NCBI RefSeq assembly: GCF_010183535.1
Contig: NC_071330.1
Coordinates: 9,715,717 to 9,779,716, forward strand
Length of the DNA stretch: 64,000 nt
Direction of reading: 5' to 3'
From: Caenorhabditis remanei
Taxonomy: Eukaryota; Nematoda; Chromadorea; Rhabditida; Rhabditidae
Shown here: piece after piece, positions 23,395 through 36,424 of the stretch
Numbering within the stretch: position 1 is the stretch's first letter
Layout of the letters: the number at the start of each line of letters is the position of its first letter
Program-made: the position numbers and the translations under genes
Notes under the pieces: generated by a model
Seen by the model: only the letters and a program-made list of their open reading frames with translations
Databases searched by the model: none
What the model was told of the DNA's origin: nothing

Positions 23395-25857
23395 ATGAAG
23401 TCCAGTACTTCAAAAGAAAAGTTATGCGGCGAAAATTCGCGGCAAATGTACAATATGATCATCAACTCACAAAAATCACGGTTCGATATTAAAGATATTG
23501 GTTGGTGAATAAACAATATGTATTTTGAACAAATGTCGTATTTCAGGAATGTTCCATCTAATCGATGAAATTGAACGGCTCCGGAAGCTATGGAAAGAGT
23601 CGGAAGAATCAAAAAAACGGTTGAATATAGAGATGCGAGAGACAGAAGAAGCTCTAGCGTACGTAACAGTTTCTTTAATTGAATATTTACAACCACAAGT
23701 TTTAGAAAAGCTCGAAAGAAGTTGGCGATGTTTGACATCGATGTGAAAGATACTCAGAAGCACATGCGCGCATTGATGGAGGAAAACAAGGCTTTGAAAC
23801 TGGATCTGAACGTATATGAGACTCGCGAGAAACAGCTTAAAGATGCTATGAAAAATGGAATTTTCAACAGTCTCACTAAGGAGGACCGTGACCAGTTTCA
23901 GTTTCTTCATGAACCACTAGTTCGAACATACTCGAAACGGGTGCAACAAAGACATCCACATTTGATGGAGGAAACACAGGACGAGGAAGACGATAGTGAG
24001 GTTGATTATGACGTAACTGGAGACAGTTTTGAAGAAGTATATACTCTACGAAACGGTAGAGAAGTTAGAAGATCTTCAGCTGCTGGAAACCCAGGAGGTG
24101 CTAAAAGAAGAAGTGCATCGGCTCACGCTGCGAGCATTGCTGCCAACGCTAATTCGAAAAGAAGCAGAAGCCGCGTAATGGCGGCTACCATAGATGAAGA
24201 ACCGGTAAGTGCCGACTATGGGTTTGTGGGTGTCGGAATAATTTTGAATTGTAAATATAACTATCTTCAGTGATGAGAATCATGCTAATCTTGAAGAGGC
24301 GCGTCCGCCTCAAGATCCATGTTGACAAAAACAAACTCTGAGAAGATAAGCAATCGGAAATTGCAAAAAAATTATTGACGCTCACGAAATCACTTTTAAA
24401 AAGTTATGCCTAGTTTCAGAATGAAGGAGGGACACCGCCGAAGCGCTATCGCGATGATGGGGCAGCGTCTCCAACACTTCATCAAGAAGTAACCACCACA
24501 ACAACTACAACGACAACTACTGTTCAAAATTCTGCACAACCACGCATGTCTATACATCGCCAACTCACGAGAAGGAGTTTGAGCGTTGGGAGTATCCCAT
24601 CCTGTGACCATACTCCAGGGCAGACGACTAATAACAACGGGATGGGAATGTCGTCGGCTATTTTAACCAAAAGTACTCTGGACATTCGTACTCTGAAACG
24701 TGGAACACCAGCCTGGACTAATGGAACTACTCGTGACATTGCAATGAGGCCACATTCGTTCGTAGAAGCCGGAATCAAAGCGGTAGGTTGAAAAAGCTCG
24801 AACGAGACTTATTACTTTGAAACTCTCAATTTTCAAGCTATTATCTTTCAGATGAGAAAATGCGATAAATGCGGAACTGCTTTGAAACTAGCAACATCTA
24901 TGAAATGCAGAGATTGTCATCAAGTCGTTCACAGGAATTGTTGCAACAAGCTCCATCTTCCATGCATACCTCGACCAAAAACGATGATGACACCGAAATC
25001 AGCTGGGCGTGGGGCCAAAACGGGAGCTGGAGAATTCCGTCTCCAAGATTTTTGTACTGCCGCCAAACCCATGATTCCAGCTGTTGTTATTCATTGTGTC
25101 GTAGCTCTCGAAGCAAGAGGTTTGACTCAGGAGGGTATTTATCGTGTACCAGGATCGACTAGAACAGTTACTATGCTTCTTGATGAACTGAGGTCAAAAA
25201 CTGTTCCCAATGTGAGCCTTCATGATGTTGAGGTTATCACAGATACTTTGAAAAGATTTCTACGAGACCTGAAGGACCCATTGATTCCAAGAACTTCTCG
25301 TCAGGAACTGATCGCTGCTTCGAATTTGTACTCAACAGATCCAGACAACGGCAGACTCGCCTTGAATAGAGTGATTTGCGAACTTCCACAAGCTAATCGA
25401 GATACGCTGGCTTATCTATTCATTCATTGGCGAAAAGTTATTGCTCAGTCTAATCGGAACAAAATGAACTGTGAAGCTATGGCACGAATGGTTGCACCAG
25501 CTGTAATGGGACATCCTATCAAGCAATCTCAGTCTCAAGCCATAGCTGGTCGGGATATGCAAGATTGTCATAGGGCAATTACCGCCCTGTTTGAGTTTGA
25601 TGATGTAAGCAAATCTGTTTTGTTATTTTCTCACTTTTGATTTGCAGGTGTATTGGCAAAGATTCTTGGGAACATCAACATCATCACACGCATCTTCGAA
25701 TCAAATAGAGAGTGCCCGTCACGAAAGTGTTGCTCTTTGCGATCGCAGCATTCTTGGACCTGTGACTACGTCGCCGGCTACTCCCCTGCTCTCTCGTTCT
25801 GCGATAGCAACACGAAATCGTGGAGCACATCTGTTGGGACCGATGTTCCACGATTAG
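23395..25857 (+). CDS. cyk-4: CYK-4 Rho-family GAP, centralspindlin subunit
   Basis: Six exons: 23395-23500, 23547-23658, 23706-24204, 24420-24782, 24852-25604, 25648-25857; 680 residues. N-terminal coiled coil (residues about 35-130, LIDEIERLRKLWKESEE), a Ser/Arg-rich basic linker with repeated RRSSA/KRSRSR phosphorylation-type motifs, a C1 zinc-finger domain (HSFVEAGIKAMRKCDKCGTALK ... CC.KLHLPC), then a RhoGAP domain (LEARGLTQEGIYRVPGSTR with the catalytic arginine finger R, RFLRDLKDPLIP, NKMNCEAMARMVAPAVMG). CYK-4 binds the kinesin-6 ZEN-4 through its N-terminus and directs central spindle assembly and cytokinesis. The ATG lies one base after TTTCAGA. Intron 1 uses an atypical GTTGGT donor, forced by frame (GGA-ATG-TTC). 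Confidence 0.95.
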
Positions 25858-26728
25858 TTCACGAGGTTTCGAAGTGCTACTGAAGAATGGAAAGATATCT
25901 AATCCTATCAACTTTGTTTATCACACGCATTAATATTATTTGTTACTTATTTCTGGCAACACTGTCGTTTTCCCGCTCTGCTTTCTCAAAAAACTGTCTC
26001 TATTCAATTTCTTTATAAAACCGTTCATAATTCTCTTTCGATTGTCGTTCACTCATTCCCTGTCTGAGCAGCAAATTTGTAAAATAAATGCTTATTAGAT
26101 TTTCTACACCATCTAATTTCTGACACTTCGTCCATACGTTTTATGCATTCATTCTTGTTTGACCCTAATTCAATCCTCATTTCATATTTTAATAAACCTA
26201 AAATGACGAATTCGTCAGAGAACACTTCAAATAAACATTGATCATCCACAAGAAACGTGCATTTTCTCAACAACGGGACCAACATTTCCGTCGAATACGA
26301 GACCCAGAGAAACAGAAAATGAGCAGCCGCTCTACATTTTGTCAGTATCTTGTTTTCCTGAATTTCTTTCTGGCTTTTAAAAGCGCTTTTGCAGTCACTT
26401 TATTAAGCGTTAAAAATTTTCCTACGGAAAAAATTAGAATCGGTACTAAACAGAAAATGCCACACACCGAAATTTAACCCCTATAGGGCCCCTAATTCAC
26501 AGACATCGAACTATGCTCTCTAAACAGACGTACTCACCACCTATTTCGATAACACATTTTCGATCTACTACCGAAGTTAATCTCTGAATCTTGGCGCGAG
26601 AAATCAAACAAACAAGTTACAGATGTCGTTCAGATCACCTTGCTTCATTCTTCTGGTTGTTTTCATAAAAATATACGTTTTTAATAATGCTTTGTTTTGT
26701 GGAATATGATAATTACATTTTCTTTCAG
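25858..26728. other. cyk-4 3' UTR and spacer before the UGP alternative exons
   Basis: Contains AATAAA-type signals (26080s and 26190s). Several AT-rich stretches; no supported gene. Ends with a TTTCTTTCAG acceptor at 26719-26728 that precedes the first alternative UGP start exon. Confidence 0.4.
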
Positions 26729-26733
26729 GAAGG

Positions 26734-26793
26734 ATGGCTCAGCGGCATGTCAGCGTCGGATGCTTCTCTACTTTCAGTGAAGCCGAAGCTAAG
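26734..26793 (+). CDS. Alternative first coding exon 1 of UGPase
   Basis: ATG 5 bases after a TTTCTTTCAG acceptor, 20 codons (MAQRHVSVGCFSTFSEAEAK), ending AAG|GTGAAA in phase 0, compatible with the common exon at 29230. The preceding acceptor suggests spliced-leader addition. Not proven by transcript data here. Confidence 0.55.
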
Positions 26794-27163
26794 GTGAAAT
26801 TATAGTTTTTAACTCTTTTCGTTCGTCTAGCCACAAGCACAAGTCACTTTTAATCTAGCTAAATTAGTCAAAAACTCTAAACGTGCTACAAAAAGAGCAC
26901 ATAACACAAACATAAGCACCTCCGTCTGACTGATAACTGTGCCAATCTTGATAATACCGCCCATAGAACCATCGCAGTTTCGATCATAATAAAAACTCTG
27001 CAAAATACAAAAGATTTCTGTTCTCCCTTTTGTTGCCCGCTATTCCTCTTTTTCCAACAAAACGACACGTTTCAAAAAGGACCTGCTGTTGTGTAAACAG
27101 TTCATTTTTTGCAGCCAGTTTCCAGGCAGATTCAGAAACTAGCAGAAGTTAGATATTCTAGAA

Positions 27164-27178
27164 ATGACCCCTTTTCCG
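27164..27178 (+). CDS. Alternative first coding exon 2 of UGPase
   Basis: Short start exon, ATG plus four codons (MTPFP), donor CCG|GTGAGT, phase 0. Very short but with a perfect donor, downstream of a TTTGCAG acceptor at 27107-27114. Confidence 0.45.
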
Positions 27179-27468
27179 GTGAGTACTTAAGTCTTCAATT
27201 ATAATTTATGCTCGTGATCTTGGTATCATATTTTTGGACGGATTTTCTGTAAAAAGTGACGCCATTTCCTAAAGAGTCAACTGTTTGACCGCAAAAACAA
27301 TGAGTCGTAAACTACAAAGACTAAGATCAAAATGCTCGTCTTCTCCCAACCAGCCACCCACAGAAGTGCAAATATCGAAATTGTGGGAATGACTCTGGCG
27401 GAAAAATATATACACAAATATGTATACAAGAAAAAGGCGAGGAATTCAGTGGGATGTCTCCTGTTTCA

Positions 27469-27476
27469 TATAAAAG
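27469..27476 (+). promoter_or_regulatory. TATAAAAG box, UGPase alternative promoter
   Basis: TATAAAAG followed about 30 bp later by a GAAGAACAGTTC sequence; no ATG within 100 bp, so it would drive a non-coding leader or the exon at 27895. Confidence 0.35.
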
Positions 27477-27817
27477 AAAGGAGCTGAGTCTAGAAGAACA
27501 GTTCTCGGAAATTGTAGAAACAGTTTATTGTTAAATCTCGATTAGCGTAATTTGAGCTGAATGCTATCCTGAACACTCTACGGATAATATTTTTCAAAAC
27601 TTCTCGCTGTTACCGTATCACTTTTCAAATTTAATGATTTGCTTTCTGGAGCATCCCGTTGTCCATCGACCGTTTTAGTAGATTGTCTGTACAAATAAAC
27701 AAGCGCCTGTCGTCTTGTTTCGTTTACGACCACCAAGATATCGATGAAAAACCAATGAAAAGAAAACAGTAGAATCTCTGCGTCTACTTCTTTTCGTCCC
27801 GAACCTAGGACCGCCCA

Positions 27818-27826
27818 TATAAATAG
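27818..27826 (+). promoter_or_regulatory. TATAAATAG box, UGPase alternative promoter
   Basis: A consensus TATA box 77 bp upstream of the ATG at 27895, preceded by GGACCGCCCA. Spacing suits a start site near 27850. Confidence 0.5.
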
Positions 27827-27894
27827 AATCGCTGTTGCAAAAATAACAGTTTCTTCATTCCCGACTTTATTATATTCTTAGCTTCACAGACAGG

Positions 27895-27900
27895 ATGCCG
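27895..27900 (+). CDS. Alternative first coding exon 3 of UGPase
   Basis: Two codons (MP), donor CCG|GTATGT, phase 0, at a suitable distance (about 70 bp) from the TATAAATAG box at 27818. Only the combination of TATA box, start, phase and donor supports it. Confidence 0.45.
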
Positions 27901-28170
27901 GTATGTTCATCTTTCGAAGTTAGATTTGCAACGTAGGCGTGCCAAGCGCGTACTGTATTTACGATTATGTGCCATTGTTATCTGTCCATTTGCGAAATTG
28001 TTATCATCACGTGATCAATGCGCTTTTCCATTTTTTTATCTCATCGCTCTCTCACACTCAATTTCTTCATCTTCTTTTTCTTCTTCTGCATCTTCGAGAA
28101 ACTCTTTATCAGTTCAAATCGTTTTCGGTTTGAAAGAGTTGTGTAGTTCTGATATTCCCCCTGTGGCACT

Positions 28171-28263
28171 ATGAACGTTTCGTTCTCTACTAGTTCGCTT
28201 TCTGTCTCGAATTCCAGAACGCGATTAATTTCGTTCCGTGAAACAGAACATGGTGATCAGAAG
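28171..28263 (+). CDS. Alternative first coding exon 4 of UGPase
   Basis: 31 codons (MNVSFSTSSLSVSNSRTRLI...), Ser-rich, ending CAGAAG|GTTGGT in phase 0. The GTTGGT donor is weak but the same hexamer is used for cyk-4 intron 1. The Ser/Arg-rich, acid-poor start resembles a targeting peptide, but that is weak. Confidence 0.4.
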
Positions 28264-28560
28264 GTTGGTTTTAAATTCGAAAATTTGTTTCGAACGATGA
28301 AAAAAGCTTTTTTTCTTTTCCGAAAAAGGAACTACCAGACTACTATGCCGATAAGGTCTTCCTAGCTGAAGACTGTGAAGAATACATTTAATACGGTCAT
28401 CATATGTAGTCTGTAGGTTGTGGTGTATTGGCTATTTTGTGTTCTCTGAACCTAGATTGGTATCTTGTGACCACGTGTACGTGGCCACCAATATAGTATG
28501 TGCTGGTGCATTAGGAAAGTTCGAGACGCAGAATGATCTCATGAAACGATTGGTGTCGCT

Positions 28561-28568
28561 TATAAAAG
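28561..28568 (+). promoter_or_regulatory. TATAAAAG box, UGPase alternative promoter
   Basis: TATAAAAG followed by GATGCAGGGTCGGAG. It is the nearest strong TATA box upstream of the proximal first exon at 29081, and a leader intron would be needed between them. Confidence 0.45.
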
Positions 28569-29080
28569 ATGCAGGGTCGGAGACCGAGAAATAGTTGCAT
28601 CTTTTTTCATCTTCTCATTGTGACAACTGCTGCGATCTGGGACCTCTTGGCAGCGATGTACTTTGAGCTGTTGACCATCTTTTTTTATTTTTCAACTGTT
28701 GATATTTTCAGTTTACTTGACTTACTCTGATCACTGGTCTACCGTAGTCATAAAAACAGTTGTTAAACAACTTATTGTTCACCAATAGCTAGGTCTACAT
28801 CGGCAAAGTGCGATTTTCAATATATTTGTATGTATGCGTGAATGTATTTCCTTCATCCAGTTTTTCTTGTTGCCGATACCCGATAAGTCATATCTATTCT
28901 TCCGATCGTACCCGGCGACAGCTTCGTATCTCTTTGGTTCACAAGGATTTGTTACATCAGAAGTCGGATCACTTTTTATTTCTTTCAAAGACATCAACTT
29001 CTGATTTTCTTCCACTTTCATATTTTCTCAATTAAAAAAAAATTCAACTGAAAGAATAATTTCTAGAAATCGTAACAAAA

Positions 29081-30946
<1,866 letters not shown>

Positions 30947-33605
30947 GAGACTGCTCACCGTTTCATTCCTTCTTCCTATATTTGAATTGTTCGTTTTTGC
31001 CCTCTTCCATCCCAGTTATTACTAGTTTCTTTAACTAATATTTGAATAGCTTCTCAAATTTTTATTGCACCTTTTTCTTATCTTCACCTCTAATCGTAAA
31101 TTGTATATATTTATTGCAACTCGGTATAATAGTAATGGTAGTAAAAGTTCTTTACGTATAGTATTTGGATCCGTCCTTGTTTTGTTTTCTGTTTCCGGAT
31201 GTTGGAAGATGCTTCCTCGGAGAGCAAACGCACACACTTTTGTGCACCATTGAGCACAGTGAGTCATTGAGAGAAGAAGTGAGAGATAAAGAAAATGAGT
31301 GTGTCCAATGGCTTTCTCTCTGTATTTTTCTACGCGGTTTGTTTGCTTTTTCGACAGCAATGGAGAATCCAGAGACTATTTTCTGTTCATTTTATGTAAA
31401 TATAGGTTTTTTCTCATCGATTGACAGTGAAGGATCCTGCATTGACTAGTTATGGACCTACCCACGAAGAAAACTTGCCTATTCACGAACGCAAAATAAT
31501 GCATTTTTATGGCACAAAAATGCATTAAATTGCATTCGTGAAAAGAATTAAATTGCATTCAATGGTACAAGTTTTCTTCGTGGGTAGGCCCATCAACGAA
31601 TTTTTCCTTTTTGGCATTTTTGCTATTTAGCTGATGTTGCCACCTCTTACTTGTAAGTTATCTGATCCCAAAAGAATGGAACCTGATAGTGAATTATTTA
31701 TTTTTGTTCGATAAAAAAGAAAGTTTTCATTTGATATGGATCGATGGAATCTACCAGAACCCGGTTACAGTATGACAACAGACATTCTCGTGATCACAGG
31801 TGACAAATATATTAAAAATAAACACAATAGATTGATTGTTTCGCAATTTTTGCTTTATATTGAATGACTCATATTTTTCTTTCTTCTAGCATACTGTCTT
31901 AATTTCACTCAACAACAAACAGACATACTCAAATATTGTAAGAAGTCATCAAGAGATTAGTCATTGCAGGAAGTAGGAAATCCCTAAAATCATCGTTCAA
32001 ACCTCTCTTCATCAAGGAACTATAGAAAAGAAGAGAGTTTTAGAGAAAGCAAAAACGAAAAGTTTTCATTCATAGATTCTTCACAAACAATTATACCACT
32101 ACCACAACTACAACCACTTCTTCTTGTGTCGACTGCGAGACGACAGCCATTAAGGGCGGTCGTTCCACCTCTCACTCTATCTGCGTCTATTACATTTGTT
32201 CAGTCTTCTACCATTTTTTCCGTATCTTTTTTGCCGTCTTGGACTGGACAGAGGGGACGCTCGACCCACTGCCGCAATCAAAAATGTATGAGTCACTCAA
32301 GGGCCTAATGTTTCTTGTTATGTTGATTAGAATTCTGAATATGTTTCAATATTTTCTTTTCTTTTTTCGTATATCAAGATTTTCAAAACACACTTATTCT
32401 GAAAGTTTCAATACAGATACCCTAATCTGGACAACTTAGGCGTTACATGTTATACTGTGTTGTCGCAGATCGTGAACAAATACCTTTACCGTAATGTTAA
32501 AGGCACATTCCCCGATATCCTAACTTCGCATCGTGACCACTTGGCGGCAAATTCGAAAGTTGAAATTACTCATCGTTTTAAACCAGAGTTGTATATTTTT
32601 CATGTGCTTCATTTTTTCCGCTTTCAAAGCTTTTCTCAGTTTTGTCCATCTGCTTGCAAAACAATCACTTGAGAAGATTAAGTTTTGATTCTATTCAATT
32701 GTGTACTACCGGAAAGAAATCTCAGCTTTCTCCTGTCGTTCTCATTCATTTTTTGTTTCTGTTTCATTTCTTCAGTTTTCTGGAGTGTCCGCGCCGCCCG
32801 GGAAATGCCTCTCACGGGATGTTTGCTGGTTACACCCGTTCCGTTTTCCTCTTATTTCCTGTTAACTACAGAACTGAGATCAAAACGGGCAGCTTTCGAC
32901 GATAATCCACATAATTTTTTATAATGTCCCATTGAGAATTAATATTCCTGGAGTACTTTTATTGCTTCTGGTGTCGAATTTCTACAACCACTCTTCATTC
33001 CAAAAACTTTATTCAAACTTTTGCAGTACTTTTAGCCATAGACAAATAAATAATTTCATACAAAAAGCGTTGTCATGAACTTTCAAGTCAAAATAGGCTT
33101 ACATCTAGATGTATGCGCTTTGAAATCGCACTCATCATTCAAAGATTCACTTATAAATCCATCACCCATCTGTTCACTCGTTTCTCTCATTTTCGTGGCT
33201 ATCTTCCTGAATATATTCCAATTTTTCTGGTCATTATCGCTGAAGAGACGGCACATTCTGCGACTAGATCGGTGGAAAAAGAGTCAGCAGAAGTTTAAAA
33301 AAATTTCTTCTCGTCTATTTATTTGTCGAACCCATTCATATTTTTGCTGGCTACTCTCCTCGATAAGCAGTGTAGAAGAGCTTTACTTTGAAACGCTTTT
33401 CTCATTCTCATGTTATTTTTATTTCATCTCCTTTTGAATTGATCGACAAGAAAGTAGAAATCATGACTTTCTAATTATTAAAACATGAGACACAGAGAAA
33501 ACGAGCACGGTCTGATAACGAGACTCATCGGAGGCACTCTATCTTCACACGTCACTTTAAGAAACCCGTTTTCTTTTTTCTCCTTCTTCACTGATCGATT
33601 TTCAG
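30947..33605. other. Spacer between UGPase and dbn-1
   Basis: 2.6 kb with no supported coding sequence. Holds the UGPase 3' UTR (30947 to about 31130), the fold-back element at 31452-31593, and pyrimidine-rich sequence. Short open stretches at 32126-32308 and 33075-33437 show no domain and no splice context. The last part must include the dbn-1 promoter; the ATG follows a TTTTCAG. Confidence 0.4.
31452..31593. mobile_element. 142-bp fold-back / MITE-like element
   Basis: Outer arms of 26 bp (31452-31477 and 31568-31593; core TACCCACGAAGAAAACTTG) are inverted repeats with one mismatch. Inner arms (31482-31508 against 31515-31541, TTCACGAA...AATGCATTTTT) pair with about 24 of 27 matches around a tiny loop. 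Almost the whole element is one palindrome, the form of a non-autonomous DNA element or a long hairpin. No clear target-site duplication seen. Confidence 0.7.
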
Positions 33606-36021
33606 ATGACTCTCAACTATCACGCACATGGTAAAGAAATTGAGGCGTCATATCGTCGTGTCAGTGATAATTCAGAACATGACAAATGGGTGATCTACGA
33701 TTATGAAGGGAATTCCAATACTATTCGAGTAAAGGAAGAAGGAAGTAAGTTTTCGTGAACTCACTTGAAGTCTTAAAATAGAAACATTACAGCGGGTGGC
33801 CTTGAAGAGTTCGCCGATAGTTTCAGCTCAGGAAAACTACAGTTTGGTGTGATTTCAGTACGTCTCAGCAGTGATGTGTTTCCAAAAATTGTGCTGGTTC
33901 ATTGGGTAAGTCCTATTTTAAAACCTTCATATTTCTGAGAGCGAAATTGACCTTCATTAGGTTTTTAAAAAAGATAAGGGGCTGTGCTCCCACTTTGATT
34001 TGGAAACAAATACGCGTTTTGTTTTCAGCAAGGTGAAGGAGTTCCTACCCTTCGTCTGGCTTCTACTACATCTCACGCTGAAGAATTCCGAAGATTTTTG
34101 AAAACGGTTCACATAGTTTTACACGCACGTTCTGAAATTGATGTCGAGCCAGATGTTATTCGAAAAGAAGTGAGAAAATTGCCTTCTGCGAATGCAAGTA
34201 CCAATTCGGAGTCTACCTACAGTCTCCCAGAGAAAGTAAACTCTGTGTATCAGCCAACAAATCCCCAGTCTGAGTTGAGTTCGTCTGCCAGAGAAAATTT
34301 CTGGAGTTCCATGAATCAGGAAGAGAAGAAGTGAGTTTTAAACTGAATAATTTTGATAAATTGATCAACTTATAGGAGACAAGCCGAGGAAAAGGCATCG
34401 CACGCTGAACAACTAAAGCGATATGAAGCTGACAGAGAACGAACCGCGGCTGATATTCAAAACAAAGCGGATAATTATCAGCCCGATAAAGTCAATTCTG
34501 TGTACAAACCTACAAAGCCCCATGTTGAATTAAAAACAGTTAACCGTGAAGAATTTTGGAGCAAAATGAACGAGGAAGAGAAAAAGTAAGTATAGAAATT
34601 AGCGTCACGCATTTCCATTGTATAATTGTAGGCGTCAAGAAGAAGAAAAGGTAGCTCGTGAAGAAGCGCACAGGCAATATGAGGCTGATAGACAAAGAAT
34701 GGCTGCCGAAATCCATTCTCATGCTGAAAACTATCAACCGGATAAAGTGACTTCTGTCTACAAACCAACAAAACCACATGTAGAAATTAGTTCTACAGCT
34801 CGCGAAGAGTTTTGGAACAAAATGAACGAAGAAGAAAAGAAGCGTCAAGCTGAAGAGAAAGAATCATACGAATTGAAGCAGAAAGAGTTTGAAAGCGATC
34901 GGAAACGTATTGCCGATAACCTCCACGAAAAGCTGCAATTGAGCGAAAAGCCGGCTGTTCCGGTTGCATCAGCTTCATCTCATGTTCCGAATGTTACGTC
35001 GTCAACTTCAGCTGCCACATCTTCAGGACTTGTTGGAAGTCGTAAAGAAATGTTCAGTGCAAAACCGTCAGATCCGATTCTTCCAAAAGCACAGACCAAT
35101 GGTGGAGGAGCTGTTAAAAAGTGGCCACCAGTTGGTTCAAATCAAGATTCCGCTCCACGTGAACCGGTAAATCGATCGAATACTGATGAAGGTCAGACTG
35201 AAGAGCTAATGAGTTACAAACCTGAACCAATGGTCTATCAGCCTGAGCCTATGGTTTACAAGCCAGATGCTATGAGTGAGTGTAGTTAAAAACAATTTCA
35301 AAAACTCATCACAGTGTTTCAGAACCTGCCACTCATTCTTATGACGCATACGAAGAACCACCTGCAGAACCTGCCCCAGTCGTCAAGTCACCAATCTCCC
35401 CACCATCATTTATTGCTCCAACCCCTCTGATTGCTCCTCCTCCACCAGAACCAACTCCAGCTCATATTACTTCTCAATACGGTGCTCCACAAGCAGTCCC
35501 TACCCACTATTCATCACAATACGATGCTCCGCCAGTTCAAGAACCATTCGAGTCTGTTATCCCGCCTGCTCCTGCATCTTCTCACTATGCATCCCAATAT
35601 GATGCTCCACCAGAGCCTGTTGAGTCATTTGCTTCCTATGGTGAAAACTCCCAGCTGCCAGCACACATTGCTTCGCAATACGATATGCCCCCTGTAATGC
35701 CAGAGGAACCAGGTAAACTTAAGCTCACTAGTCAGATATATGATTAATTTGAAAATTCCTATTTTAGTTATTACCCCCATCGTGGTAAAATCTACGGTTA
35801 AAGCTGCTCCTCCAATCGATCAGTACGATTTCCCGCCAGCCGTTACAGAGCAAAACGCCATGGCTCTGTGGGATTACCAGGCAGCTGATGACACAGAAAT
35901 CTCGTTTGATCCGGATGATATCATTACTGATATTGATCAAGTTGACAGCGGATGGTGGAAAGGACGTGCTCCAAATGGTCGCGTTGGACTATTCCCAGCA
36001 AACTACGTCAAGCTGATTTAA
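33606..36021 (+). CDS. dbn-1: Drebrin-like / ABP1 actin-binding adaptor (DBN-1)
   Basis: Seven exons: 33606-33744, 33793-33905, 34029-34330, 34376-34585, 34632-35275, 35323-35712, 35768-36021; 683 residues. An ADF-homology domain (about residues 1-130, with [33 protein letters not shown]), then a charged helical region with three copies of a [13 protein letters not shown]...[14 protein letters not shown] repeat, a Pro/Ala-rich middle with repeated HYxSQYDAPP motifs, and a C-terminal SH3 domain ([21 protein letters not shown] ... [19 protein letters not shown]). The protein links F-actin to endocytic and membrane machinery. Start behind TTTTCAG. Convergent with toca-2 (404 bp between stops). 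Confidence 0.95.
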
Positions 36022-36424
36022 CTGTTAACTTTGTTTCCCATTTCCCCGTACTAAGTTTTTGTGCAATATACTAACCAACAAAACTCAACAACCCGCGGTG
36101 TTTCTATATTTCCTGTACTTTGTAACCTTTGAAAAATTTGTTCAACACCTCGGTTCCTATCATATTATTTGCCTTATTTATTTGCACTTGTATTAAATCA
36201 AATTATAAAATTCTTGAAATCTGTTTTTGTCTTCAATAACTTTATTCACAGGACAAAGGAGAAGGAATAGGTAATGTATTTCTAAATACACGACCTTAAA
36301 ATGAATTGGAGTTCTTACTCGAGTATAACTTTTAGATGAAACTAGTTGAATTATGATAAATATAAGTTGTATGAAGACGTGGCAGAAACATGAATACTTG
36401 ATGAATTGGGAGCAGTGAAAATAA

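Noticed and set aside
32126..33437. Open frames between UGPase and dbn-1
   Set aside because: Low-complexity pyrimidine-derived translations without domains or consistent splice sites.
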